In this document: positions 20,828-33,253 of the stretch, piece by piece
Layout: each line of letters starts with the position of its first letter
How positions within the stretch are numbered: the stretch's first letter is position 1
DNA from: Carnegiea gigantea
Taxonomy: Eukaryota > Streptophyta > Magnoliopsida > Caryophyllales > Cactaceae
Length of the DNA: 64,000 bases
NCBI GenBank assembly: GCA_029747015.1
Contig: JAKOGI010001199.1
Span: 224,372-288,371, forward strand
Direction: 5' to 3'
The notes under the pieces: model-generated
Seen by the model: the letters and a program-made list of their open reading frames with translations, nothing else
What the model was told of the DNA's origin: nothing
Databases searched by the model: none
Program-made: the position numbers and the translations under genes

Positions 20828-23800
20828 TATAATGGCCAAACCCTAAATCATGTTTATTTATTTAATTAATTTTTCACATTTATTTATCTCATTTAATCGT
20901 CCCGGTTGAGAGAATTCATTTTGAGCCCCACTTCGCAATTCGAGTTTCATTTACCGCAATAATTTCTGGTGAATCGATATTAGACCCCGGTAAATATGAT
21001 TAGGTGATAAATTATTTTTCATGATGTCACAAAAAATTTAATTTTTAACCATGCAAAAATTTGGGCCCAAATTCATTATGTTTCGCCCCATTTAATTAGG
21101 CCAAAATTGTGGCCCAATCCATTTTGGGCTCAGTTTTGGCCCAAAAATTTTGGGTGACTAAATTAGGTTGATCATTATGATTTGTACCTAATTTTAATTA
21201 GTAAAAAGATATTTTGGATAGGTAGATATTGCTAAGCTTATAAGATAAACTCAAAGACATTTCAAGCAACCAAGCTACACATTCCTTTTCCTTTCTCCAT
21301 TCTTTCTCCTTATTTCCTCTCCGTGCTACTGCTGAATTAGGTGGCTACCGCCACCAGCCGCTGCCATCATCCACCTTCAGCCACTGGCCACCACCTTATC
21401 AGCCACCACCCATAACTCTCACAAACATCAAACACCACCTCCATCCCTCAAAATCCATGCTTAAAGTAAGGTAAATCCTAATCTAATCATGTTTATTTTT
21501 GGGTTTTTATATTGGATTTGATTATGGATCATGTTACCTTGATATAAACAAATGTCATTTTGATATTTTAATTGTTGGTTAAGCTTGAAAGCATGTAAGG
21601 GTTGAGGTTGTTCATGATCATGCAAGCTTAAGTTTGAAGTGATGGATTTGAATTGTTTTGTATTTGATTTTATGATCTTTGGCATTAGTAATGGATATCA
21701 TGATGTTTATATTGAGTTTGGATGAGTTTAATTGCAAGAATAAGATGGTCATAAGTTAGGGTTTTGGTGATCAAGCATGGGTTGATTTATTTCTAGCATC
21801 AAATATATTATTTATATATAATTTGATTAAAAAATGAATCTTGGATGTGTTGTTTAACTTGAAAAATCACTTGAGATGATTTTTTATAAAGGTTTGGATT
21901 ATTAAAATTTCCCAAATTGAGTGTAAAAGGTCATTTTGCTTATTTATGCAAATAAGTAAGTTTATGGATGTATTTTGAGTGATTTTGAAAAAGAGAAGAA
22001 TTGAAAATTTGATTTAGATAATTATGGAGTAAATTTGAGTAATATGGCTTTGTAAGGTAATGAGTGATTTTATATAGAGAATTATGTGAAAAGAAGGGGG
22101 AAAACAAGAGCAGTAGGGCTGCAAACAGAGCTAAAATAGGGATCATCTTGAGATTTAACTGGTACAATTTGGCCCATTGAAAAATTATGATATTTGATGG
22201 ATAGATAGATCCGTAAGTTATCTTTCAAATTTCTTTTGAATCACTTCATTCCAAGTTGTGTGGAAAAGGTTATGGCCATTTTGCTAAGACTGCACAGGAT
22301 AGATCGGAGCTAAGCATAGTTGTGTTTCAGCTCAATTTTGAGGGCTGTGTTATGGCAGTTGGGTTTTAAACTATGGATAAAAGTATTGTAGGACTTCCTA
22401 AGCTTTTCATATTGGGTTCTTATAGCTCAATTGGAGTTCAGGGGTGAAAGATATGGATTTTCTAAGTAGACCTTCAAATAGCAATATGAGGGAAGAAAGA
22501 AACCATGGTAATTAGAAATATTATCAGAGTCTCTACATAATTATAGTCATTGCAAAGTAGTTACAAAGTTTAGTGATTTCAACAACTTTCATTTTGTGTA
22601 GAAGCTTACTTGGATTGGAAAATCGAGTTAAATGGGCATGGAAATGAAATTGGAGAAGTAAAGAGGTTAATGACACAGGCTAAGGTTCTATGAGCTTTCC
22701 TGGACCTCACAACACCCCTCTTGGCATTGAAGCTTCTATTATTCATTTTAGAAATATCAAAAACCTATATTTCATTTATATCCATTAAAGTCTTTTCGTT
22801 ATCAACTCAATTACTTCATTTTGTTCTATTTTGCTCCAACTTGTTTCACTTCGAGTTCAATGACCCTAGCTTATTTGGTTTTCATATCATTTTAGTGTAA
22901 CTTATCTTATATTGAATTGTTTGAATCATGGACGCCCTTTTTATTAATCAATTTTTATAAAGTTATAAATTATGGGAGTGAAAGTTATTTACTAACTGCA
23001 TTTACCTATAACTATATTTCTTAAGTAGAAACGAGACCTAGTCTATCGTTTTCCATTGTGCATAAGTATTCTCAAGTGACATTGCATTTTAAAGATTTCA
23101 GGTATATTCATTGCCTGTATCTTTAGAAATCATCACGTGTTTATTAAAATTATAATATTTTGGTAAGTACATCAATGAATCAGTTTAATCAGTGATTTGT
23201 CACATAATTAGTGACCCCATTAGTTATCAGTTATAGGGTATTGCCCTTTAGTTACCCGCGCGGCTATAGACTAGGTTCCTTGATCAGCTTGGCAGCTGTA
23301 CACCTATCCATAGATCGTAACAACATCAAGGGGGTTCACTATCAAATAATGACTAGCAATTGCAGTTTATGTTTATCGCATTCACTGTTTTGACTTAAAA
23401 TGATTTGCAAAGCAAGCGACCAACCAATTTATACAGAGATCATTTAACAATATAGGAATGCATGTACTAAGCTTCAGCGCACATTTCAAAATGTTTTCCA
23501 TGTTTTGTTTTAGAAAAATGCTCAGTGAATCGCCATCATGCTAGCAAACCAGCTGAAGAGAATAAGTAGAGCAAAGGAATCTGGAGGGATCAATCAATGA
23601 CATAGTACATACATATTTTGGAGCCGTATTTTGAAATCTTCAGTAGATGGAGGTATAGATTACGAGGTAAATTACTTTACTGTGGTCTATAAACTATATT
23701 TGAGATTAACAATTGATTGTTTACAGTTTGATAATGTGTGAATGTGTGTGGTTGAAACTATGCTTAACTATGTTATTTCTAGTGTATATACTTCAAGCCT

Positions 23801-23868
23801 TATCCTAATTCAGGGATTTATTAAGGAGAATGCATACAATGGAACATGTTTACTTTGGGAGCGTCACA
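20828..23868 (+). repeat. 3' LTR of the Tekay element
   Basis: The right LTR starts TATAATGGCC, with the expected TG mutated to TA, and ends GGGAGCGTCACA. It pairs with 4,745-7,869. Numerous substitutions and small indels separate the copies. Confidence 0.9.
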
Positions 23869-23873
23869 TGATC
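23869..23873. repeat. Right target-site duplication of the Tekay element (TGATC)
   Basis: This follows the CA end of the right LTR and is the counterpart of 4,740-4,744. On the minus strand it is part of the codons for Val-Asp-His of the interrupted RNase H. Confidence 0.8.
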
Positions 23874-25120
23874 TACTAAGAAATCTGCCAATGCTTGTCC
23901 TTTAATGGCTTTTTGTGGCACGTAAACAAGGTCACATTGCTTCAAGACTACAACCCACTTTGTAAGTTGCCCGCTTAGAATTGGCCTCGATAAGATATAT
24001 TTGATGGGTTCAGCTTTAAAAATCACTCGCACTGTATGAGCTTGCATGTAATGCCTTAATTTTTGAATGGCGAACATGAGAGCCAAACGCATCTTTTCAA
24101 TCATGGAGTAATTCAGTTCAGCCAACCGAAGTGTGACTTAAGTAATATAAAGCTCTTTCTTTGTTTTCTTGATTTTCCTGGGTGCATAATTACCCCAAAG
24201 ACTTTTTTTGAACTGCAATGTAAAGTACAAGAGGTTTTCCTAGAATTAGTGCCCCTAGAACTGGTGGATTTAACAAGTATTTCTTGATGCTGTTGAAGGC
24301 TTTTTGGCATGACTAGTCCCATTCGAATTGTGAACCTTCTACATGAGGTGGTGGAATGGGTGGCAACGACTGACTAGGTTGGATGTGAACCTTCTAATAT
24401 AAGCCAAATGACCTTAAAGGCCCTGTAATTCTTTGAGATTTTTTTGAGCATGCATCTCTTAGATTGTCTTGATCTAGGCCTGGTCAATCTCAATGCCTTT
24501 ATGCTGAACTATAAAGCCTAGGAACTTCCATAAAGTGACATCAAACATACATTTAAGTGGATTCATCTTTAATTGACATCTCCTCAGCCTATCAAAAATT
24601 CAACAAAGCTCTTATAGGTGGTCTGATCTCATTTTTTTACTTAACCACGAGATCATCAACATGGCACTCCACCATTTTATGCAACATGTTCTCAAAGACA
24701 GTTTACATTGCTCTTTGGTATGTTGCTCTGGCACTCTCTAAACCAAAGGGCATTACCTTATAGCAAAAGATGCCTTTGGGAGCGCAAAACGCTGTGGCTT
24801 CTTGGTCTTCAGGCAACATTTGGATTTGATTGTACCATGTAGTACAATCCAAAAAGGACAAGGCTTCGTGTCCCATGGTTGAATTGATCATGAGCTTAGT
24901 GACGGGTAACGGAAAGTCATCTTTTGGGCAACTGTTTTTGAGATCTCAGAAGTTTACGCAAACACGAAGTTGCTCATTCTTCTTTCTTACAGGGACAATA
25001 TTTACAATTCAAGTTGGGTATTTTACCTCGTAGATGAATCCTGCCTACATTAGTTTGTTGACCTGTCTTTTGATTTTAGGTGCTAAATCCGGACAAAAAC
25101 GTCGTTGAGGCTGCTTTTTC
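23869..25120 (-). pseudogene. Tat reverse transcriptase and first RNase H (broken)
   Basis: Reading leftward, RT pieces include INSTMGHEALSFLDCTTWYN, MLPEDQEATAFCAPKGIF and YKVMPFGLESARATYQRAM at 24,891-24,703. The catalytic box ECHVDDLVVK lies near 24,645-24,672, where the usual Tyr is His. PLKCMFDVTLWKFLG and VSRCHPFHHLM lie further left. The RNase H part at 24,125-23,869 reads LNYSMIEKMRLALMFAIQKL and ends KGQALADFLVDH at the Tekay junction. This enzyme made cDNA and removed template RNA in the ancestral element. Several stops and frameshifts are present. Confidence 0.8.
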
Positions 25121-25972
25121 GGTGAAACACCCCTCATGAGCGATAAGCGATGAACTGTGAATTTGAGATCAAGCCCTGGCATTTCAGTGTAACTCTATGT
25201 AAACACGTCCTTGTAATCCGAGAGGAGGTTGAAGTAAACAATGAACTTACATAGATGGGGCAGGGTTTCTCGATAGTCTTGAGATCTAATTCTTTTAAAT
25301 CATCAACCATAGCTTGCCCCCCGTCTTCAAGAGTTTCAGGAGTCTCTGCAAGTTCCATCTCTGACTTTGTGTCTTCATATTCTTGGACCGTGATATGATT
25401 AGAAGAAATCACTTCTTCTTGCTCATCTCCTTTATTGATGTCAGAATTAACCAGCTGACTAGTAAAGGCCACAGTGCGTCTCTTTACCCTCGGTGAGCCA
25501 TCTGTCTTCACATCAAGGGTTAAAAACCGCTTCATACAAGAAGGGATAAAACTTTTCACTTCATTTCCATCACCAAGTCGATTGAACCCTGAATCGTTTC
25601 GTTCCTGGGGTAGCGATTCATCAATTCTCTTGCTTTCGTGATTCTGTTTAACACCTAAGGCCTTGGTTGCACATGATCCTTTACTCTTCTAATTCTAATG
25701 AATACGAATGGGCATTTTCTTGAGGCGGATAGTTGTAACATATCAAATACAGAAGGCTTTATAGGAGGTTGAGCATTTTTATTCTCACTCTCATCGATTT
25801 CTTCAGCAAAGATATGTTGAGCCACATTCTACTTGGCCTTGCATTATCGTTATATCACGATCGGTTGCACTGGTGTATAACCAAGGCCCATTTTTGGTCT
25901 ACTAGACCTGCTTGTTCTTGAATCTTCTTCTCCTAGTTGTTGAGGGCGTAGGTTTCCACCTCACTATGTTCC
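25121..25972 (-). pseudogene. Tat pol linker between protease and RT (broken)
   Basis: A 141-residue open piece at 25,559-25,134 is acidic (ETPETLEDGGQAMVDDLKEL, then IEKPCPIYVSSLF). It corresponds to the linker that precedes RT in this lineage. The stretch 25,560-25,972 continues in other frames with stops and shows no separate domain. Confidence 0.6.
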
Positions 25973-26878
25973 CTACCGCAACAGGATTGTTAAAATTATA
26001 ACATACTTTCTCCATAGGCTTATATGCATTTGGCAAGTTCTCCTCTTCTCTAATAAGGTCTTGGAATATGAGACAAATCCGGGCAGAGGGGTTTTGCTCA
26101 CCTTCAATTGGTACATGTTTCCCCTTTCTTGCCCCCTAGTATTTCTACTTATGCACCCACTAAAGGGTCTTTCCCCTTTCTTGCGACAAGCTTTGGAAAC
26201 GTATCTTAAGACTGGTGGGGTGTGATTTGTGGAAACCACCAGTTTCTTAGCAACGTGTTTAGCAAGTTGGGTGATAGTCTCTTGTTCAACGTCTCCCTTA
26301 CAATTCTCTTTTTGTTTCACGCTATCGTGCCTCTGTACCACCTTAGAATTATTGGCAGCATTTGGCTCACCCCTACTTGTGGAGGAAATAATCGAGGGCA
26401 TAGTCTCCTTAGGTACAGTGCCCTCTTCAAAGAATTTAGATTCGATAAAATACGATTCTGCCTTTGTAAATGACTTGACATTACTGTTGATCTTCTTCTT
26501 GCCACCACAGTAATACTTAAGATATTGATGGAGGGTAGAAGCCACTATTCCATATTTATGGAGCCATGGGTGTCCAAGTAACAATTTGTATGACATTTTG
26601 GAGTAAATTACATGAAAGATTGAAGATGTTAGTATATCTCCCATTGTTATCTCTAAGCGAATCATGCCGATCGCACGCTGACTCTTCAAGCTAAACCCTT
26701 GAATCATCATACGACTCTTAGAAAGCTCTTCTACCATGATTCCTAGTTCATTTATTGTAGACCTAGGCATGATGTTAACGGCTAAACCTACATCTACCAA
26801 GAAGCACTTGCCCTTTTGCTCCCTGATATAACCAGTCACAAATAAAGGACAATTGTGAGGTTTGGAGCCTAACAGCAA
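25973..26878 (-). pseudogene. Tat protease (retropepsin-like), longest surviving open piece
   Basis: A 301-residue open piece contains NCPLFVTGYIREQKGKCFLV followed by DVGLAVNIMP. This is the retropepsin active-site region, but Asp-Val-Gly replaces the usual Asp-Gly/Ser-Gly form. LELTMGD-like and KMSYKLLLGHPWLHKYGIV motifs follow, ending the aspartic protease fold at about residue 130. The rest is a low-complexity, Ser/Lys/Glu-rich spacer. It would have processed the Gag-Pol polyprotein. Loss of the small residue after Asp probably inactivates it. Confidence 0.7.
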
Positions 26879-27033
26879 GTCTCATCGGTGAAAGCGATAG
26901 CTGTGTTGCAAGTGGCGTATTAGGCAAGGGCTTTGTAGGATTCTACAATGTTTTTGACCTTGTCAGCATAAAGCTCTAGGTGGTGGAGGGCAGCACGCTG
27001 ATGCATCTCTTCTGATAGGTGAAAGATTTGCCT

Positions 27034-29400
27034 TCAACCCATATGCATTGGTAAAGCCTGAAAGATAATCAGAGTTCTATCATCTTCTTTTGGAGAATCT
27101 TCCTGTTTTTCCTCTTCTCCTTCATCATCTTCCAACTCAGTACATGAAGCCATGTCAATAGTAACTCTATCAAAAAAGCCCACTGGGAAGAATTCTTCCA
27201 ATGTGATAGGAGTAAGCAGCTCCTGCTCAAGTGGGTCTATAGGTTGAACATCTTGCTTCTTGTTTGCTTTCAAGCCCTTCCTACCTCTTACACACTGAGG
27301 TTTCTTCTTCCTCCCTTGTCTCTTCTTATGACATAAGGGCAGTTGTTGGTCCTATTTTGGTTCCTGGGCCTTCGCCGAGTAACAAGCATCCACCCCTCTT
27401 CATCATCCCCTAGGATATTGACAGTGGGTTTGATTTCTAGGGAAGACGTTTATACCATCAGCAGTACAACAACCGGCTCTAAACTTCCAAACTGAATTGT
27501 GAACAACTCCATCCTTGGCAAAGAAGTCAAATCATGTTTTTCCTTTTGGAGAGTTGGATATGAATTTCTCATCGTAAAGGCGACGATTCTAATTGAGAGC
27601 TGATACAATTGGTTTCAACAGTTTCGTCCACATATAGTATGATCATCCCATCTGTGGCCAATTGCATGATGCACTTTTTGAGAGTAATACATTTTTCTAA
27701 ATGGTGACTAATGACCCTGTGGTAACAACAGTACTATGGGTTTTTTTCCCTTCCAGCCTCTTTTGGTCTCTCTAGGTTCAGGGAGTTCAATGATCTTGTT
27801 TTCAAGTAAATTATCTAATATTCCCGACAAGTTTGAATCAGGAATGGGTACTTTTTCTCTTGAAGTTCCTTCAATATAGGGCGCTTCTTTGTTGTCTCTT
27901 TAGAGAATGAAGTCTTCTTCCCCTCTGGCCTAGACTTCCCTAAAATCCTCACGGGCTCTTCAGTGGAAACAGTTATAGTTTCCTTCATTGAGGCCTTTGG
28001 AGGCTTAGAACTCTTCTTGGAATTGCCTTTGTCCTTTCTGAACTCATATGAAGAAGATGACTTACTGCGATGGTTTGCTATCGTCTTTTCCATGTCATGT
28101 GCCTTCGTAGCCAGCTCTTGAAAGGTTCTAGGCTTGTTCATCTACAAGAGATAAAGCAAGTCCCATTCCATCCCCTTAGCATACATTTCGATAGTAGAGG
28201 CCTTAGACAAACGATATTTGCACTCAAGGTTGAGAGACCTCCAGTGATTGATGTAATCAAGGACTAGTTCATCCTTCCACTGCTTAGTATTTATCAGCTC
28301 CGTTATACTAACAGTGTGCTGAGTATTGTGGAACCTATCAAGGAATTCATGTTCCATTTGTTCCCACCTGTTAATGGACCCGGGCTCCAAGTCTGTATAC
28401 CAATCGAAGGCGATCCCTTTAAGAGATCCGACAAACTACTTCACCAACCTATCTTCCTCTACGCCAGCATTGCTGCATGGCTCAATGAAGTGAGCAATGT
28501 ACTGTTTGGGATAGCCCTTACCATCAAATTGGTTGAATTTAGGGGGTTAGTAGCCATGGGTTATACGGAGGACATCAATCCCTTTCATATAATGCTTTGT
28601 GTATAGATGTTTCTTGCGAGATCCTCCCGCTAATTGAGCCTTAACAACATTCACAATTAGGCTTTAAATCTGTTCAACGGGCAACGAGCCCAATGAGGGC
28701 TCCTTCTTTTTTATATGTTCGTCATCAGAGTCTTCGCTGCGGTTAAACTCCTTGTCAAACTCTTTGCCATCTGAGCCTTTGGTAGAGGATTCGAATGGTC
28801 AATTTTCCAGCTTCTTCATCAGAGCAGCAATCTGCTCACTTTGATGCTCGATTCAGGCATCTTTCCCTAGACTCTCCTTAGCGAGTCTCTCCAATGTTGC
28901 TTTAATGTTTGCGAGCTATTCTTCTATGTTGGTTGCCTCAATCAACATGACTGGCATAATGACAGAATTAGAGGACTCAGTTTCCGATTGAGCGACTAAC
29001 TTTCTTGAAGATGCCGGTGAGGAGTCACTGCTAGTATAGTTATGATCTTCTGCACCGAAAGGTTAGAAAATGGGGTTGGCCTGAGCTTGGAGCTCATCCA
29101 TCCCTTTAGGAATTGTTTGATGCATTTTGAAGCCAGTAACAGATCTTCGCTTCAAAGGATGCAAAGTGATTTTGTTGACTCCTTTAGGCATGTTAGAGTC
29201 AAGGCTTCACATCTTATGAGACTGCAGTGGTACATTCCCAACTGATTGTTTTACGGCAATCACAGCAACAGCTTTTACCATACTTCTGATCATGACTCCA
29301 CTAGATGTAACACTAGCTATTGTCGATCCTTGAGATGTGAATCGGATAGCTTTTCTTAAAGGTTGAGGGATGGCATTCTTAGGAGCCATGTCGTCTTCGA
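27034..29400 (-). pseudogene. Tat gag (broken)
   Basis: The start reads MAPKNAIPQPLRKAIRF at about 29,390. The capsid-like core lies at 28,390-28,142 (RWEQMEHEFLDRFHNTQHTV, then WRSLNLECKYRLSKASTIEM) and continues in 28,141-27,815 with KPRTFQELATKAHDMEKTIA followed by a basic Ser/Lys-rich part. An acidic piece lies at 27,273-27,034 (ELLTPITLEEFFPVGFFDRV). The order and motifs match the gag of Tat elements, which packages the RNA. Stops between the pieces, for example about 28,400-29,200 and 27,300-27,800, show decay. Confidence 0.7.
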
Positions 29401-29469
29401 AGGAATGTAGAGTTCGTGGTTTCGAGAAAGAGATGAGAGGTAAAGAATGTCCCATCGGACATGCCAAAA

Positions 29470-30050
29470 ATTTATAAACACAAATTTTGAGCCTAAATAA
29501 ATTAAGCAAGAAATTGAGTAACAAATTAAATTTTTATATTTATATTAAAAAATGGGTACAATCTCTATATAACTGTTACAAAAACAAGTGTAATAAATCA
29601 TTTGATTCAATCTCATTGAATAGTCTTGAAGGAATTTCGATCTTAAGAGAGGACCCTAAGAGGTCTAATCTCAATCAAGATATGAGTTTGATCTTCACGA
29701 GTAGACAACACGTGTTTAGAGTGCTTGTTGTCTTCTGCTAGAGAAAAATTCTTAAGCTCTTATGAGTTCTTCTAAAATGCCGACCTTGAATAAGGGGGAA
29801 TAGTTTTCTTTTTATAGAGAAGTCGAAGTTAGGGTTTTCCCTATTATTTAAAAGTAATTATTTACTTTCTGCATCATTTATGACACATGACGCTTTTTAA
29901 TTGGCCGCAATACATTTTCATTAGATATTTAATTTAATGGATTACCGTAATTAATTTAACACATGGTATGTTGTAATTGGCTAAAATGAAAATATTTATT
30001 TTTTTCCACATGGCGAGTCCTGGTTGGTCCGTGAAAATTTACATTCTGCA
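29470..30050 (-). repeat. 5' LTR of the Tat element (limits approximate)
   Basis: On the minus strand a TATA box (TCTCTATAAAAAGAAAAC) at 29,803-29,820 is followed by a leader with AAGAATTTTTCTC, then T-rich sequence ending near 29,470. The upstream edge could be TGTGCAGAATGTAAATTTTC at about 30,052. The sequence after the LTR (TTTGGCATGTCCGATGGG, 29,446-29,463) is the likely but diverged primer site. No second copy is present, so both limits are inferred. Confidence 0.55.
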
Positions 30051-30802
<752 letters not shown>

Positions 30803-30893
30803 TGCTCATCATAAAATCATATCAACGTGCTTCCCCTTTCACCACGGACCTCTAGCAGATTAAGCAAAACCTCCCAGTCACCCAAACCATACA

Positions 30894-31901
30894 ATGGGTC
30901 TCATACCATCTCTGCTGCGGCCACCACAACCACCGTTACCGCCACTAATAGTGATACCAATAGGTTTTCGCTTTGTTCCCAAAGGCCATGAAATCTTGAA
31001 TTGTTACTTGAAATCCAAAATAATCGGAACATTTACCCCATTAGGATACCCTAAGATAATGGAGGTTAATGCCTATGGCGACCATACTTCTAAGATATCT
31101 GCATTAGTAAGAGGGGAGGGAGAAGAAGAAGATGATGATGAGGACATGCACCATTACTTCTTCACCCAGTTGAAGAAGGCCACTGAGACAGGGAGTCGGA
31201 TTAGTCGAAGGGTTACGAACCTTGGAACAAGGAAAGCAGAGAACTATAAGGAGATCTTCATGCCTAAGACAAAAATCGTTATATCGTACAATAAGTACTT
31301 CAAATACGTGACAGATAAACCTGGAGATGAAAAGGATGTTAAGGTTGAGTGGTTAATGCGTGAGTATTCTTTCTTGGAGAATCAAGAAATAGTGATATGC
31401 CAAATTATCGAAAAAGCTAACAAGAAAGTTATGGCTGGTAAAAAGAATGGCGCCAAGAAACGAGCACTTGAAACCAATAAAACGGGCCAAGAAAGCGGCA
31501 TTGAGGACATTATGCAACCACTAACAACAGTTCAGGTTCAAGAACCCGAAGCAAAACGTGCTTGCATGGAACAGGCAAGCATGAGGGAAATGATGATATG
31601 CCAAGTAGATGATCAAGAGGTGCAACAATCATCATCCTTGGCTATGGACAATAGACTGTTTGACGATAATTTCGGTGACAAACAAAAAGAAATTTGTGGG
31701 AATGGAAATGAAGTCGTCTTTGTCACTCCTTCAACATACTATGTTGAGGATTTAATCAACCCATGCTGTAATTTGTTAGATACAAGTACAATGTCGTCTA
31801 ATCAGGAGATTTGGGTCGAAAACATGATGAATTGGCTATTAGGCGATGGACTTTGGTTGCAACCTTTTTGCTTTTTCTCTTCTTATAGACGGCCACCATA
31901 A
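30894..31901 (+). CDS. Divergent NAC-domain-like protein, intronless
   Basis: This is a single open frame of 335 codons. Residues 18-44 (LIVIPIGFRFVPKGHEILNC, then YLKSKI) match NAC subdomain A. The His-His-Tyr-Phe-Phe stretch at 86-90 with KKATETGSRISRRVTNLGTR matches the subdomain C region. VKVEWLMREYSF at 149-160 matches subdomain D. NAC proteins are plant-specific transcription factors binding DNA as dimers in the nucleus. Here the WKATG core of subdomain C/D is replaced and an acidic run (GEGEEEDDDED, 74-84) is inserted, so DNA binding is doubtful. The C-terminal half is unmatched; MNWLLGDGLW lies near the end. Typical NAC genes have introns in the domain and this one has none, suggesting a tandem-family divergent copy or retrocopy. 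Stop at 31,899-31,901. Expression is unknown. Confidence 0.7.
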   Translation: MGLIPSLLRPPQPPLPPLIVIPIGFRFVPKGHEILNCYLKSKIIGTFTPLGYPKIMEVNAYGDHTSKISALVRGEGEEEDDDEDMHHYFFTQLKKATETGSRISRRVTNLGTRKAENYKEIFMPKTKIVISYNKYFKYVTDKPGDEKDVKVEWLMREYSFLENQEIVICQIIEKANKKVMAGKKNGAKKRALETNKTGQESGIEDIMQPLTTVQVQEPEAKRACMEQASMREMMICQVDDQEVQQSSSLAMDNRLFDDNFGDKQKEICGNGNEVVFVTPSTYYVEDLINPCCNLLDTSTMSSNQEIWVENMMNWLLGDGLWLQPFCFFSSYRRPP

Positions 31902-33250
31902 GTTCATGTTTTGTGTAATAATTCGTTTAGGTTTACAACAAAAATGCTGTGAGAGATCAAATGTGATTTCATTCGCAAGAGGACATGTATTCCTAGCCTC
32001 AACCATTCTTTTAGAAACAATAATACATTAGTGACGTTATTCTGATTATAATGTTGGGTGTCTACTCGAGTTCTTCTCGAGTTCAATGAATCTAAGTTTT
32101 TTTTTTTTTTTAAAATCCCAAAATCAATAAATACTAGATGTAGCTAATCTCATGTTCATTGTTTTAGGTTTAACTATTAGCCCAACCTAACTATTAGCCC
32201 GTATCTTAAGTTGGCCATTATAATCTTTAAAGTTCAAATATATTTCGAGCAAGTCACGTGAAGATTTGAATCACTAAGGCAAATAATAGTAATACATCAA
32301 GGCTCATCTAAGCTCGAGCTCGGCTTTGTCAAACCCATTTCAGTCAAATATTGACCCGAACTCGGTTTGACTCAACTCGACTTGTGTTCGGGCTCAGCTT
32401 GGTTGCTTAACGAGGCAACCCTCCCCTAGCCAAGTTCGTGCTCGGATCAGCTTGAATGTACCCCTGCCCATGAATGATGATTGAAAACGCTTTATATTTT
32501 GCTCCCTAAAATCTCTATCATTATTTCAAATATTACATTGTGATAAATGTCTTGCAACAACATATTTTAATGGCATTATATGTGTAATTTTATAATTGTG
32601 AAAAATTATGTCATCAATAGTGAAACTTTAGTAATTTTCGGTTGTGCAGGGTATCAATGGCACCGCAATTGGATCAATCATGTTAGCAAAGAAGTATTAC
32701 ATGTATAATTTTATAATGGTGAAAAATTATAGACAAAAAATAATTTTATCCGATGTATAATGGCTAACACTCTTCCACCATTCAATTTATACAAATTTTT
32801 TTTTTAATTTAACACATGAGAATATGGTGTCTATGTTCAGACAAGACACTTAAAAAATATCTTGTGACAAGATATCTATCATTTAACATTTTATTTACTT
32901 ACCTATGTTTATCTTCCCTCATCAAAAGCACAAAAGGACTCAAATTTTGTTTTATATATTTTGACTTTCTTCCAAGAGCAAAGCTTTGTCTGATGTTTTT
33001 TCATTCAAGCTCTCATCTTATTTTGGAATTTGATTTAGATAGCTCTCGTCATTAGGAGAAATATGCATGAACTAAGCCCGATGGGAGACTTGGCCCAACT
33101 GCCCATAAGCATCATCAGAATCTGCCATCGGAGAAAGGATATGTCGTGCAATATCTGTCAATAAAAGGATCAATCTTGCTACATCTGTATATAAAGGGCA
33201 ATGATCCTTGCTGTAAGTTAATTAGAAAATAAAATCTAAGGAGGGAATCT
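31902..33250. other. AT-rich spacer with a repeat-like patch
   Basis: An oligo(dT) run (32,096-32,111) and an AATAAA (32,127) follow the NAC-like gene. At 32,300-32,455 there is a GC-richer patch of CTCGAGCTCGGCTTTG, GACTCAACTCGAC and TTCGGGCTCAGCTTGG words, as seen in old plant DNA elements. No gene was recognised. Confidence 0.45.
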
Positions 33251-33253
33251 TAA

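Larger units (their letters stand above)
4745..23868 (+). mobile_element. Tekay/Del-type Ty3/gypsy chromovirus with nested insertions
   Basis: This is a complete but defective LTR retrotransposon of 19.1 kb in total. It has long LTRs (4,745-7,869 and 20,828-23,868), a tRNA-iMet primer site just after the left LTR, a polypurine tract just before the right LTR, and gag, protease, RT-RNase H and integrase C-terminus/chromodomain remnants in the plus direction. Very long LTRs together with this domain order and a chromodomain-like end point to the Tekay/Del branch of chromoviruses. The internal region is enlarged by an Athila-like fragment, an unexplained 1.7-kb block and an RTE LINE. All coding parts contain stops. 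It sits inside the Tat element with a 5-bp duplication. Confidence 0.85.
23869..30050 (-). mobile_element. Right (5') half of the outer Tat-type Ty3/gypsy element
   Basis: This is the proximal half of the minus-strand Tat element. From right to left it has an LTR (about 29,470-30,050), gag (29,400-27,030), protease (26,878-25,973), linker, and RT-RNase H (25,110-23,869). It joins the half at 844-4,744 across the Tekay insertion. Protein pieces stay recognisable but are broken by many stops and shifts. Confidence 0.8.
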
